A stretch of DNA of 64,000 nucleotides from assembly GCF_018304825.1 (NCBI RefSeq), contig NZ_CP072648.1:479501-543500 (forward strand). Reading direction: 5' to 3'. This DNA is from Chloracidobacterium validum (lineage in GTDB: Bacteria; Acidobacteriota; Blastocatellia; Chloracidobacteriales; Chloracidobacteriaceae). Positions within the stretch are counted from its first letter, which is position 1; the number at the start of each line of letters is the position of its first letter. Below, in pieces: positions 17,546 to 25,986 of the stretch. Under the pieces are notes generated by a model, which saw nothing but the letters and a program-made list of their open reading frames with translations, was not told the DNA's origin and searched no databases. Both the position numbers and the translations under genes were made by a program.

Positions 17546-18412
17546 ATGAATTTGCTATTGCGACTTTGGGTCGGTTTGGCCTTAGTCGTGGTTTGTACAG
17601 CGACCGCTTGGTCACAGCAAGCCATTGTCAACTTACCATCCGCCGACATTACCCCCAAGGGGAAACATTTCTTGATGCACGAAACGCAGTGGCGGCCACA
17701 GCGCCCTGGCCGCTACTGGTATGCCACGAATTTTTACTGCTACGGGCTTGGCAAAAACACTGAGTTGGCCGTAACGACGTACAATAGCGGGACGCCACAA
17801 GCGCCCAATGAAAACATTGGTGTGGGCTTCAAAACTGCCATCCCGCTCTGGTCGAAAACGCATCCCAACCTAGAACTGAAGTGGACATTTGGGCAGATGC
17901 TGACCTACAACTTGCGTGGCAAGGGGTTGGGTGGTTTTACGTACTCGCATGGAAGTGTCGTCCTACCAAAGATACACACGCGACTGACGGCTGGGGTCAG
18001 TTTTGGTACGCAAAATCTCTTCAAGAAAACCACCGTTCATCCGATTGCTGACTTTGAGCAGCCTCTCATCAAGCACCGACTCTACTTGCTCGGAGAGTGG
18101 TTTTACGGTCGCCATGACTTTGGGTTCTTCACACCGGGCGTGCTCTTTCATCCAGCCAAGAACCATATCATCGTGGTTGCTTACAAACTTCCCAATCACC
18201 CCAGCAACGGCAAGAGTGGGCTGGTGATTGAGTATGGGTTCTTCTTTGGTGGTCACGAACATCAGTCCTCCCCGGCACATGATCATCCGACGCCAGAAGA
18301 TCACCATCCAGCGCCATCCCGGCCAGCATCCCACCCCGGCCCCGGTGACTGGCTTCCGGTGGAATTCATCCCGAAGCCTCACATAGACGAGAGCGACGCG
18401 GATTTCTTTTGA
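17546..18412 (+). CDS. Exported protein of unknown function with a His-rich C-terminal tail
   Basis: ATG at 17546 places a classic signal peptide (LLLRLWVGLALVVVCTATAWSQ) at the N-terminus; a GTG at 17492 would add 18 residues before it and is disfavoured. The mature part is rich in aromatic residues and alternating beta-strand patterns (RYWYATNFYCYGLG, LKWTFGQMLTYNL, YGFFFGG), which could be a small outer-membrane barrel. The last 45 residues contain HEH, HDH and DHH clusters between prolines, a potential metal-binding tail. No family recognised. It stands alone before a tRNA gene. Confidence 0.75.
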   Translation: MNLLLRLWVGLALVVVCTATAWSQQAIVNLPSADITPKGKHFLMHETQWRPQRPGRYWYATNFYCYGLGKNTELAVTTYNSGTPQAPNENIGVGFKTAIPLWSKTHPNLELKWTFGQMLTYNLRGKGLGGFTYSHGSVVLPKIHTRLTAGVSFGTQNLFKKTTVHPIADFEQPLIKHRLYLLGEWFYGRHDFGFFTPGVLFHPAKNHIIVVAYKLPNHPSNGKSGLVIEYGFFFGGHEHQSSPAHDHPTPEDHHPAPSRPASHPGPGDWLPVEFIPKPHIDESDADFF

Positions 18413-18482
18413 CAGTCGTTGACCAGATGAGTATCGTTCAAGACTTACTGTCGCGTCGTCAGGCGAGTGCTCAAGCGCTTGC

Positions 18483-18557
<75 letters not shown>

Positions 18558-18651
18558 TGGTTTCACGCTTTGGAGCTTGGCTTGACGGCGCGTCGGTCAT
18601 TTGTTTAGTCCGTCCCCACCCGAGCGGACTGATAGGGTAAGAGGTGGTTTT

Positions 18652-18685
18652 GCGGGCGAAGACTTCAGTGAAGTCAGCCGCCCGC
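18652..18685 (+). promoter_or_regulatory. Strong stem-loop in the thrS leader
   Basis: GCGGGCG (18652-18658) pairs with CGCCCGC (18679-18685), and inside it GACTTC (18661-18666) pairs with GAAGTC (18670-18675) around an AGT loop. The hairpin ends 17 bases before the preferred thrS start. No T-run follows, so it is not a classic terminator. thrS is autoregulated through leader structure in E. coli, so a regulatory role is plausible, but no resemblance to the tRNA-Thr anticodon arm is evident. Confidence 0.45.
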
Positions 18686-18702
18686 TTCATTGTTGTCTGG
18701 CC

Positions 18703-20634
18703 ATGGAGATGTCGTCTGCGCAACCTGTTTCTGCTTCGCCCCTGACGGCGTTTCGGATTCTCCAGTCCCGTGATCCCGAAACGGCCAAGCGGGCGATTGC
18801 TGTGCGCGTGAATGGCGAGCTGCGGGATACCACCTGCGAAGTCTCCGAGTCTGATACAGTTGAGCCCGTGCTTCCCGAAGACCCCGAGGCGCTCGAAATT
18901 TACCGTCATTCAACTGCGCACTTGCTGGCTGCCGCTGTTCTAGACCTGTTTCCCGATACCAAGCTAGGGGCCGGGCCGGCGCTCAAAGACGATCCCAAAG
19001 GCGGGTTTTATTACGACTTTTTGCAGGAAAAGCCCTTCACGCCGGACGATTTGGTTCGCATCGAAAAGCGAATGCGCGAAATCGCCAAGCGCAATACGCC
19101 ATTTCGCCGGGTTGAAATGCCGCGGGAAGAGGCTCTACAAAAGTTTAGCGCCGATGAACTCAAATGCTACTTCATTGGCGAAAAGGGCGGTGAGAACCCA
19201 AGTTTTTACACCCTTGGCGACCAGTTCATTGACTTTTGCCGGGGGCCGCACGTTCCGAGTGCTGGACGGATAAAAGCTTTCAAGTTGCTCTCCGTCGCCG
19301 GGGCCTACTGGCTCGGTAATGAAAACAATCCACAGATGCAGCGCATTTACGGAACATCGTTCTTTACCCAGGAGGCGCTTGACGAGTGGCTTCAGCAGCG
19401 AGAAGAGGCTGCCAAGCGAGACCACCGTCGGTTGGGCAAAGAACTCGATCTGTTTAGCTTCACCGACGAGGTTGGGAGTGGCTTGGCCCTGTTTCACCCC
19501 AAGGGCGCGCTGATTTTGCACCTACTACAAGAGTTTCTGTACGAAGCGTTGTTGGCCAACGACTACAACCTCGTTCGGACGCCGCATGTGGCGTCAAGTC
19601 GGCTGTGGGAAACGTCAGGGCATACCGCCAAGTACCGTGGCGACATGTACCCAGCGATGCAGTTCGAGGATGAGCCGGTCGAATACCAGCTCAAACCGAT
19701 GAACTGTCCGTTTCACATCCAGATTTACAAGTCGCAGCCGCGCAGCTATCGAGACTTGCCGATCCGCTATGCCGAAATGGGAACGGTGTACCGCTACGAG
19801 CGGTCTGGCGTTCAGCATGGACTGCTGCGGGTTCGCGGTTTCACGCAGGATGACGCGCACCTGTTCTGCACACCGGAAACCCTTGAAGCCGAAATCTTGG
19901 GCTGCCTGGCATTTGCTCAGAAAGTCTATGCCACGTTTGGCTTTGACTATAAGATTGAACTCTCGGTGCGCGATGCCCAGGATCATGCGAAGTACCTTGG
20001 TGACGATGAAGTTTGGACGCTGGCGGAAGCCGCGCTAACCAAGGCACTTGACAAGCTAGCCCTGCCTTACGTGCGCGTGGAAGGGGAGGCCGCCTTCTAT
20101 GGGCCAAAAATTGACATCAAGGTGATTGATGCCATTCGGCGCACCTGGCAACTGGCCACGATTCAAGTGGACTTCAACCTGCCGCAGCGATTTGGGCTAG
20201 AGTATATTGGTGCAGATAATCGTCCACATCCGCCGATTATGGTTCACCGGGCGATTTTGGGTTCTCTCGAACGCTTTTTTGGCTTGCTGATTGAGCATTT
20301 TGGCGGCAAGTTTCCGGTATGGATTGCGCCTGTTCAGGCGGCTATCCTGCCAATTGCCGACCGCCTGAATGATCATGCGGCAAATGTTGCGCGGCGGTTG
20401 CGAATGGCTGGCTTGCGCGTTGAAGTGGATGCGCGAAGTGAAAAGATTGGCGCGAAAATTCGTCAGGCACAACTGCGCAAAGTCCCATACATGCTTGTCT
20501 TAGGCGACCGCGAAGCCGAAACTGGGGACGTGGCGGTGCGGACGCGAAGTGACGGTGACATTGGAACCCTTTCAATTGAGGCGTTTATTGAGCGCGTGAC
20601 GGAAGAAGTGCGGCAGCGCGCCATAACCCCATAG
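18703..20634 (+). CDS. thrS: Threonyl-tRNA synthetase
   Basis: Class II synthetase charging tRNA-Thr. The order is TGS-like N-terminus, editing domain with [11 protein letters not shown] and [13 protein letters not shown], catalytic core with motif 2 [24 protein letters not shown], motif 3 and zinc ligands ([17 protein letters not shown]), and the anticodon-binding domain. ATG 18703 (643 aa) or 18709 is preferred. The frame runs back to TTG 18601, but that stretch lacks family similarity and includes the leader hairpin. It heads the classic thrS-infC-rpmI-rplT cluster. Confidence 0.96.
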   Translation: MEMSSAQPVSASPLTAFRILQSRDPETAKRAIAVRVNGELRDTTCEVSESDTVEPVLPEDPEALEIYRHSTAHLLAAAVLDLFPDTKLGAGPALKDDPKGGFYYDFLQEKPFTPDDLVRIEKRMREIAKRNTPFRRVEMPREEALQKFSADELKCYFIGEKGGENPSFYTLGDQFIDFCRGPHVPSAGRIKAFKLLSVAGAYWLGNENNPQMQRIYGTSFFTQEALDEWLQQREEAAKRDHRRLGKELDLFSFTDEVGSGLALFHPKGALILHLLQEFLYEALLANDYNLVRTPHVASSRLWETSGHTAKYRGDMYPAMQFEDEPVEYQLKPMNCPFHIQIYKSQPRSYRDLPIRYAEMGTVYRYERSGVQHGLLRVRGFTQDDAHLFCTPETLEAEILGCLAFAQKVYATFGFDYKIELSVRDAQDHAKYLGDDEVWTLAEAALTKALDKLALPYVRVEGEAAFYGPKIDIKVIDAIRRTWQLATIQVDFNLPQRFGLEYIGADNRPHPPIMVHRAILGSLERFFGLLIEHFGGKFPVWIAPVQAAILPIADRLNDHAANVARRLRMAGLRVEVDARSEKIGAKIRQAQLRKVPYMLVLGDREAETGDVAVRTRSDGDIGTLSIEAFIERVTEEVRQRAITP

Positions 20635-20701
20635 AAGCGGTCGCGCACTGGGCGCGGCTAAGTTAGACTCGGCATGGTCCGCTTGTGGACGTTGCCCCAA
20701 C

Positions 20702-20718
20702 AAAGGAGTTGTCGTATC
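20702..20718 (+). promoter_or_regulatory. Ribosome-binding site positioned on an AUC codon of infC
   Basis: AAAGGAG at 20702-20708 is followed, 7 bases on, by ATC at 20716, in the IF-3 frame. No in-frame ATG, GTG or TTG lies within a usable distance downstream. The only in-frame ATG (20674) lies upstream of the ribosome site and has no site of its own. infC starts at a non-AUG codon (AUU) in E. coli, allowing IF-3 to repress its own translation. Confidence 0.7.
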
Positions 20719-21258
20719 GCCATCCCACCCAATCGGAGCGTCCGTGACCGTGGCCCACAAGTGCCGACGAATGAGCGGATTCGTCATCGTGAAGTGCGCG
20801 TCATTGATGAAGAGGGAAACCAGCTTGGCATCATGTCGCCTCAGCAGGCCCTGGCTATTGCCCAAGAACGTGGACTTGATCTCGTCGAGGTCGCTTCCCA
20901 GGCCAGCCCGCCAGTCTGTCGCATCATTGACTATGGCAAGTGGCAGTACGAGCAGAAGAAGAAGCAGCACGAAGCCAAGAAGAAGCAGACGGTGATTTCA
21001 GTCAAGGAGATCAAGCTGCGCCCTGCTATTGGTGATCACGATTATGAGTTCAAGAAAAACAATGCGCTTCGGGCGCTGGAGGAAGGCGACAAGGTGAAAG
21101 CCTCGGTGCGATTCATTGGGCGTGAGATTACCCACCGGGAGCTTGGAGAGCGCGTGTTATCCCGTTTGGAGAAAGACCTTGCCCATGTGGCGACGGTTGA
21201 AGTCCGTCCAAAGATGGAGGGCATGACGATGTTTGTTATTTTTACGCCCAAGAAATGA
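20716..21258 (+). CDS. infC: Translation initiation factor IF-3, probable AUC start
   Basis: IF-3 binds the 30S subunit and rejects non-canonical initiation. The N-domain ([41 protein letters not shown]), the Lys-rich linker ([14 protein letters not shown]) and the C-domain ([43 protein letters not shown]) are complete. From ATC 20716 the protein is 180 aa, the normal size. A start at ATG 20674 would add 14 Arg-rich residues that run through the ribosome-binding site. Non-AUG starts are a known feature of infC and permit autoregulation. Confidence 0.93.
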   Translation: MAIPPNRSVRDRGPQVPTNERIRHREVRVIDEEGNQLGIMSPQQALAIAQERGLDLVEVASQASPPVCRIIDYGKWQYEQKKKQHEAKKKQTVISVKEIKLRPAIGDHDYEFKKNNALRALEEGDKVKASVRFIGREITHRELGERVLSRLEKDLAHVATVEVRPKMEGMTMFVIFTPKK

Positions 21259-21383
21259 CCTGGCAACCAAGCCGCTAGGCGTGAATAGTGTGGTCTCACA
21301 AAAGCCCAAGTTGAGATAGCCAGAGATTTTTTGTAGGGAAGCGCACTTGCAGAAAGAAGCATTCGGTAGAAGGAGACGAAACA

Positions 21384-21584
21384 ATGCCTAAGCTGAAGAC
21401 ACATAAAGGAGCTGCCAAGCGATTTCGCTCAACGGCCAGCGGACGGTTCAAACGTGGGCACTCGCACTGTCGCCACATTCTAACGAAGAAGTCGTCGAAA
21501 CGCCGCCGCCATCTGGATATTGATACCTATGTCTCACCGGCGGATGAGGGGGCCATTCGGCAGATGTTACCTTATGGGAGCTAA
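21384..21584 (+). CDS. rpmI: 50S ribosomal protein L35
   Basis: A 66-aa basic protein with the typical [35 protein letters not shown] pattern followed by KRRRHL and a C-terminal acidic-aromatic end. ATG 21384 follows AGAAGGAGACG with good spacing. It is 125 bases after infC in the conserved infC-rpmI-rplT order. Confidence 0.96.
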   Translation: MPKLKTHKGAAKRFRSTASGRFKRGHSHCRHILTKKSSKRRRHLDIDTYVSPADEGAIRQMLPYGS

Positions 21585-21592
21585 CCCCTACG

Positions 21593-21617
21593 CCAGCCGC
21601 TTTTGGCTAGCGGTTGG
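21593..21617 (+). promoter_or_regulatory. Stem-loop in the rpmI-rplT spacer
   Basis: CCAGCCGCT (21593-21601) pairs with AGCGGTTGG (21609-21617), 9 bp with one G-U, loop TTTGGCT. It begins 9 bases after the L35 stop. No T-run follows. In other bacteria L20 represses this operon through rRNA-like structures in the leader, so this is a candidate L20 site or processing hairpin. The remaining spacer to 21747 holds only the rplT ribosome site GAGGAG. Confidence 0.45.
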
Positions 21618-21747
21618 GTTCACCAGTCCTGCGGCCAGTCCCACCTGTCAGACAAGGGTCTCAGGCCAGCCGCAAACTGAGTCGTTGTCGTAAACAAGTT
21701 GATACTTATAACTGTTTTTTGTTGCTTTTCGAGGAGTTGAGAACGTC

Positions 21748-22104
21748 ATGCCCCGCGCAAAACGAGGAAATAAACGCCTACAGCGCCGTAAGAAGATTTT
21801 GAAGCTTGCCAAGGGCTACAAAATGACCAAGAGCAAGCTCTATCGTTCAGCGAAGGAGTCAGTTGAGCGAGCGTTGAAGTTTGCCTACATTGGCCGTCGG
21901 ATCAAGAAACGTGACTACCGATCCTTGTGGATTGTACGGATTAATGCCGCGGCGCGACGGAGTGGGTTGAGTTATAGCCAATTCATGCACGGACTCAAGA
22001 AAGCCGGTATCCTGCTTGACCGCAAGGTATTGGCAAACTTGGCCGCAACCGATGAGTCCAGTTTTGCCAGCTTAGCGATCCAGGTCAAGCAAGTCCTTGC
22101 CTAA
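21748..22104 (+). CDS. rplT: 50S ribosomal protein L20
   Basis: A 118-aa basic protein with the [23 protein letters not shown] opening, [25 protein letters not shown] and the C-terminal [25 protein letters not shown] typical of L20, which binds 23S rRNA during early 50S assembly and often represses its own operon. Last gene of the thrS cluster. The GAGGAG ribosome site sits about 10 bases before ATG 21748. Confidence 0.97.
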   Translation: MPRAKRGNKRLQRRKKILKLAKGYKMTKSKLYRSAKESVERALKFAYIGRRIKKRDYRSLWIVRINAAARRSGLSYSQFMHGLKKAGILLDRKVLANLAATDESSFASLAIQVKQVLA

Positions 22105-22285
22105 CGTGGACGACTGAATATCGCGCCGGATGATTTCCGGTCTTTCCGGTGTCCTAAACTTGGCGCTGCCAGGAGGCAGCGCCTACTTCAACCACAAGCT
22201 GTCTCCACGGAAGCGGTTTCTCCAGGCTTTTGATCAAGACGAGTGTCTACTAGAGAGAACCGAATTGCCTTTTACTGCAAGCGGT

Positions 22286-22374
22286 GTGTTTGCTGCGCGC
22301 CCGTGCGCCGCGCGGACGGTCTGCCCGTTACGCAGTTCCGACCGCCGTGTTTGCTGCGCGCCCGTGCGCCGCGC
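22286..22374. repeat. 28-base GC-rich direct repeat in an intergenic region
   Basis: A 28-base unit starting GTGTTTGCTGCGCGCCCG occurs perfectly at 22286-22313 and 22347-22374, 61 bases apart start to start. Flanks also match partly: GCGGTGTG before copy 1, ACCGCCGTG before copy 2. Nothing else is supported in the 386-base gap 22105-22490; short frames there lack ribosome sites or recognisable products. The repeat adjoins the AT-rich methyltransferase gene and may mark an insertion or rearrangement. Confidence 0.7.
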
Positions 22375-22490
22375 TCCGGAAAGTAGCGTGGGCAGTCCTG
22401 ATTTCAACCTGTACAAGGTGCTAAACCGAGCATAAATGGCCATGTTCAATCCGTAGGGGCGCCTGGGTGTGGTCTGAGCAGATGGCTTCA

Positions 22491-23516
22491 TCAACGTTTC
22501 TGTATCAGAAACGTGTTTGATCTTTCTCCATGCGCTATTCCTGCCCAGCCGTCTTCTAAAACCTCTATTATTCTACAGTCTTCTTCGTCTGCGATACGGA
22601 AGATTTCCTTCTGAGGAAGGACATGCATTTCCATGTCCTCTCTTTTTATGTCGGATGACAGATATTCACGCAGAGAAAAACGATAGCCGAGGCGATATGT
22701 AGGAACTTGAAAAAAAGCTACACCTCCCGAATTCAGTGCCCTAAGCATTGCCCGTATTATGAATTGAATGATCGGTGGTGGATTGTGCTGAAGTACAATG
22801 ACTGAGTAGACAACATCTGTTTTTGGAAGCCGTATGTCTTCGGGAGAACTCAGCAAAACGAATTCTACATTTTTTAGATTGCTTTGGCTTATGTATTCTC
22901 TCGCTATCCTCAGATGGGAGCTTGATATGTCATAGGCTGTTACTTTGGAAAATTTATTGGCTAATGCAGCCGTAATGCGGCCGACGCCGCAGCCATACTC
23001 AATGCAGGTTTCATAGTCTGCCGGCTTTATACCATTCCTGAGAAGTGTAGCAAAAAAAGTTTCGACGTTTTCTTTACCAGATGAGTAAAAATCATCTTGA
23101 TTCGAGGTGATGTCTTCAGACTTAAATCTCTCACAGGTTAGTACTGACCAATATGGCTCAGTTTTGCCAAGTTTTTCCCATACAGTCTTAATGTGGGCGA
23201 AAATCTCCCGTAAGTCACTCGTAAACTCAATACTTAGTGGGGGTTCATTTCCTGACATCGGCAAATGGCATAAAGGCTGATTTTTGGATTTATATTCTTC
23301 AGAACTTAGAAACTCCGTCCTAATCTCGCGAGTCGTCAGTAGCTTTTTTCTTTTTTCTTCAACTACATAGTTGTTCTCTGGTTCTCTATCCAAAAAAAGC
23401 CTGTATGCCCATGTAACAGCAGCGTTGAGTTCATCTTCATCAACGATGTTTTTTTTCCAAATACTTAATAGCTTCTTAGGCATAAAAATGATCGGGATTA
23501 ATAAAGCAAGGGTCAT
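22491..23516 (-). CDS. SAM-dependent class I methyltransferase with N-terminal DUF4214-like segment; probably acquired
   Basis: Residues about 30-80 (AYRLFLDREPENN ... EIRTEFLSSEEYKSK) look like DUF4214, a segment often seen in exopolysaccharide and cell-surface glycan proteins. Residues about 145-300 form a Rossmann methyltransferase with motif I CIEYGCGVGRITAAL, AYDISSSHLRIAREY and VVYSVIVLQH. The coding sequence is visibly AT-richer than all neighbours, with AT-rich codons and T/A runs, indicating recent transfer. ATG 23483 is an alternative start that removes 11 hydrophobic residues. The substrate is unknown; a sugar or glycolipid is suggested only by the DUF4214-like part. Confidence 0.82.
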   Translation of the reverse strand: MTLALLIPIIFMPKKLLSIWKKNIVDEDELNAAVTWAYRLFLDREPENNYVVEEKRKKLLTTREIRTEFLSSEEYKSKNQPLCHLPMSGNEPPLSIEFTSDLREIFAHIKTVWEKLGKTEPYWSVLTCERFKSEDITSNQDDFYSSGKENVETFFATLLRNGIKPADYETCIEYGCGVGRITAALANKFSKVTAYDISSSHLRIAREYISQSNLKNVEFVLLSSPEDIRLPKTDVVYSVIVLQHNPPPIIQFIIRAMLRALNSGGVAFFQVPTYRLGYRFSLREYLSSDIKREDMEMHVLPQKEIFRIADEEDCRIIEVLEDGWAGIAHGERSNTFLIQKR

Positions 23517-23573
23517 CCCCCAACCGGAGTTGGAAACAGGCTTTCCCGCTGCTTGTCTGGAATTGCTGGATTG

Positions 23574-24029
23574 TTAGTTGTCTTGGCGTGCGTTGGCAGC
23601 CAGGCGCTTAGTTATTGCCACAAACTGCATCCGCAATGATGCAACTGTCTCTTGCAGTTGGCGCTCTTCCGCAGGGGCAAGGTTCCCCTTCGTTTTCTCC
23701 GTCAGCATCGCCAGTACGTCAATGTAATGGCGTCCGCCTTCGATATCCGGGGGGAGTCGTCCATACTGTGGATGCTCGATCAAGCCAAGCATCATCATCG
23801 CATTCGTTGCCAGCTCAAGCACGAACTCACTAAACAGCGGGTCTGCCTTCGGCGGCGTTTGGTGGGTGTCTGCCGGGTGATCGAGCGACACGGCCGGAGT
23901 CCGGTCGCTTGTGGGCGGAGGAATCGTTGCTTCAGACTCATCCCGTTCCGTATCAGCACGGACCGTCCCATCGGGGTTGAACAGCCGACGGTCGCTAACT
24001 TTGAATGACGAAGGCGCTTCTTCACTCAT
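23574..24029 (-). CDS. DUF1844 domain protein
   Basis: A 151-aa cytosolic protein. FKVSDRRLFNPDG at the N-terminus, a disordered Pro/Thr/Ser middle, then FSEFVLELATNAMMMLGLIEHP and YIDVLAMLTEKTKGNLAPAEERQLQETVASLRMQFV match the DUF1844 pattern found in Acidobacteria, Deltaproteobacteria and Planctomycetes. No function is established for the family. Its composition is normal for the genome, so the AT-rich island ends between it and the methyltransferase. Confidence 0.88.
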   Translation of the reverse strand: MSEEAPSSFKVSDRRLFNPDGTVRADTERDESEATIPPPTSDRTPAVSLDHPADTHQTPPKADPLFSEFVLELATNAMMMLGLIEHPQYGRLPPDIEGGRHYIDVLAMLTEKTKGNLAPAEERQLQETVASLRMQFVAITKRLAANARQDN

Positions 24030-24120
24030 GAGGGATTTCTCTCTGGCGCGAGCTGGTTTTTTGAATTTGCTGCGCCATGGTTGGTGATAGGTGTTTCTTT
24101 AGTGTGAAATCGGGAGAGCC

Positions 24121-24159
24121 GCGCTCACGCTAGCACACGGTGAGGACTACCGTGAGCGC
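24121..24159. repeat. Inverted repeat between DUF1844 and redoxin genes
   Basis: GCGCTCACG (24121-24129) is the perfect complement of CGTGAGCGC (24151-24159), and a nested CACGGT/ACCGTG pair lies between. It sits 39 bases beyond the stop of the redoxin gene on the minus strand, so it could end or stabilise that transcript. There is no clear T-run, so intrinsic termination is uncertain. Confidence 0.45.
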
Positions 24160-24198
24160 GTTGTTGGTTATTGCTTTTCTTATTGGTTCGCGCTTTTG

Positions 24199-24828
24199 TC
24201 AGTACTTGACGCTACAACCGTAGGGCTTCGTGGTCGGTGTTGCGACTGGCTTCCCGGCCATGACCGCCTCCAGCGCCGCCTCGACGTAGTTGACCTTCGC
24301 CTTTTCATTGGCATCGGTTGACACTGAGTCGTCAATCGCGCCCTGGTAAACCAAGTTTCCGGCTTGGTCAATCACGTACATGTGCGGGGTGGTCTTCGCG
24401 CCATAGGCCTTGCCAATGGTGCCTTCCGTATCAATCAAATACGCCGTTGGCGCGGCATTGCGCTCCTTGATCTTGGCGTTGATTTCAGCCGGGGCAAAGT
24501 GTCCCTGCTTGCCAGCCGCAGATGAGTTAATGGAAAGCCAAACAACGCCTTTGGCTGTGTACTTCCGCTGAAGCGCTTGCATGTTGCCGCTCTTGTAGTG
24601 CCGCACGACAAAGGGACAATCAAAGTTGACCCACTCAAGGACGACGATCTTGCCCTTGAAGTCGCTGAGGGAATGCTTTTTGCCGTTGCTATCCACGGCC
24701 GTAAACGCCGGCGCCGGAGCGCCAGCCGGGGGGGCCGCCGTAGCGGTGTTGACGGCGGTGCAGGCCGCAACAAATAGGGCCGCTGCCAAAGCGCAGAAGA
24801 CAGATGCACGTTTGAATGTACTTTTCAT
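24199..24828 (-). CDS. Redoxin/AhpC-TSA family lipoprotein
   Basis: The signal ends in a lipobox VAAC (Cys23), so it is a membrane-anchored periplasmic protein. The thioredoxin fold follows: APAFTAVDSNGKKHSLSDFKGKIVVLEWVNFDCPFVVRHY, with a single Cys in FDCPFV rather than CxxC, then AYLIDTEGTIGKAYGAKTTPHMYVID with the cis-Pro. It ends in YGCSVKY, so a second Cys sits at the extreme C-terminus, a layout common in this redoxin subgroup. A thiol peroxidase or reductase role is likely, but the substrate is unknown. No redox partner adjoins. Confidence 0.87.
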   Translation of the reverse strand: MKSTFKRASVFCALAAALFVAACTAVNTATAAPPAGAPAPAFTAVDSNGKKHSLSDFKGKIVVLEWVNFDCPFVVRHYKSGNMQALQRKYTAKGVVWLSINSSAAGKQGHFAPAEINAKIKERNAAPTAYLIDTEGTIGKAYGAKTTPHMYVIDQAGNLVYQGAIDDSVSTDANEKAKVNYVEAALEAVMAGKPVATPTTKPYGCSVKY

Positions 24829-25049
24829 CGCTGTACCTCGAGGAATGTATGCCGCATTGAGCAGCAGGTTAAACCAATCACATCGCTGAGTAAACGAATG
24901 CTCGGTCGGGGTGTTCCGAAAAACAACACGGGCGCATTGTAGTTTGGCTCCGCTGAGCTGACGATGCTTTTTAGCAGGTCACTCGACCGTACGCCTTGAA
25001 TGTCGGCCAAATCTTCGGCAACCTATGCCGGCCTTGTTCCAAGTGAGTC

Positions 25050-25961
25050 ATGAACGCCGCTTTATCGTCCAGCCCTGCACCCGCCACACCTGCGTCGCCA
25101 GCCTCCTTTGGTTTTTTTTACCGCATTGGGCTGACGGCTCGCCGCATTTTTCCAGCCATTGCCGACTTGGCCAGCAATGAAGTTTATGTCCTGGCTTCGG
25201 CCATAGCCTTCAATGCCTTACTCGCACTCTATCCCTTTCTGCTGCTGGTCCTGTTGACCTGTCGGGAGGTACTGCACTGGAACGCCGGGGTTGAAACGAC
25301 GCTGTTTTTGCTCAAGACGACCTACTTGCCGGTTGCCGAAGATTTCATTGTCCGCAACCTGCGCGCCGTCCTTGAAGAACACACAAATCGCGGGGTGGCA
25401 CTGGTTTCGGTCGGAGCGCTGATTTTTACTAGCGCGGGTATTTTTACCCCACTGGAGTTGGCACTCAACCGTGCCTGGCGGGTCAAGCAGCCACGAACCG
25501 GTTGGAAAAGCCAGGTGTTGGCCATGGGGCTTGTGCCGGTTTGTGGGGTGTGCTTTCTGATGATTGTCGCGCTGACGGCCGGGATGCAATGGCTCGCGGC
25601 GCAGACGATTGGGGGCGTTGCCGGTCCACGCTTTGCCTCGATTATCACACTGATAGCCGCCAAAGTGCTTTCGCTCCCGATTACCATCGGCATGCTTTTT
25701 GGGCTTTACATGGTGTTGCCCAGCGAGCGCCCAGCCGCTCGGCGCGTGTTGCCGATGGCAGTCTGGGTTGGGTTGCTTTGGGAAGCCGCTCACTACGTGT
25801 TCGTGGCCTGCCTCCCGCTGATTGACTTTCGCAAGACCTACGGCCCGTTTTACGTCACGGTATCGCTTGTGATGTGGGCTTTTGTGTCTGCGCTTTTGCT
25901 TTTGCTTGGCGCGAATCTCGCGGCGCTCGATGCGGCGTCCTCAACGACACGCCAGAAGTAA
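25050..25961 (+). CDS. YihY/BrkB family inner-membrane protein
   Basis: 303 aa with six hydrophobic segments. YVLASAIAFNALLALYPFLLLVL, GALIFTSAGIFTPLELALNRAWRVK and FRKTYGPFYVTVSLVMWAFVSALLLLLGANLAA are typical of the YihY/UPF0761 family, once misnamed ribonuclease BN and now usually described as putative transporters or integrity factors of unknown mechanism. It starts at ATG 25050 and ends 25 bases before aroC, so co-transcription is likely. Confidence 0.9.
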   Translation: MNAALSSSPAPATPASPASFGFFYRIGLTARRIFPAIADLASNEVYVLASAIAFNALLALYPFLLLVLLTCREVLHWNAGVETTLFLLKTTYLPVAEDFIVRNLRAVLEEHTNRGVALVSVGALIFTSAGIFTPLELALNRAWRVKQPRTGWKSQVLAMGLVPVCGVCFLMIVALTAGMQWLAAQTIGGVAGPRFASIITLIAAKVLSLPITIGMLFGLYMVLPSERPAARRVLPMAVWVGLLWEAAHYVFVACLPLIDFRKTYGPFYVTVSLVMWAFVSALLLLLGANLAALDAASSTTRQK

Positions 25962-25986
25962 CACCAAATCTGAAAGGAAGAGCGTC

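Noticed and set aside
18601-18702. N-terminal extension of thrS to TTG 18601
   Set aside because: No ribosome site and no similarity to ThrRS; the stretch is occupied by the leader hairpin.
22286-22374. CRISPR-like repeat
   Set aside because: Only two copies with a 33-base spacing and no further units or cas genes.
22130-22435. 101-aa plus-strand frame over the direct repeats
   Set aside because: No ribosome site, biased composition caused by the repeats, no family resemblance.
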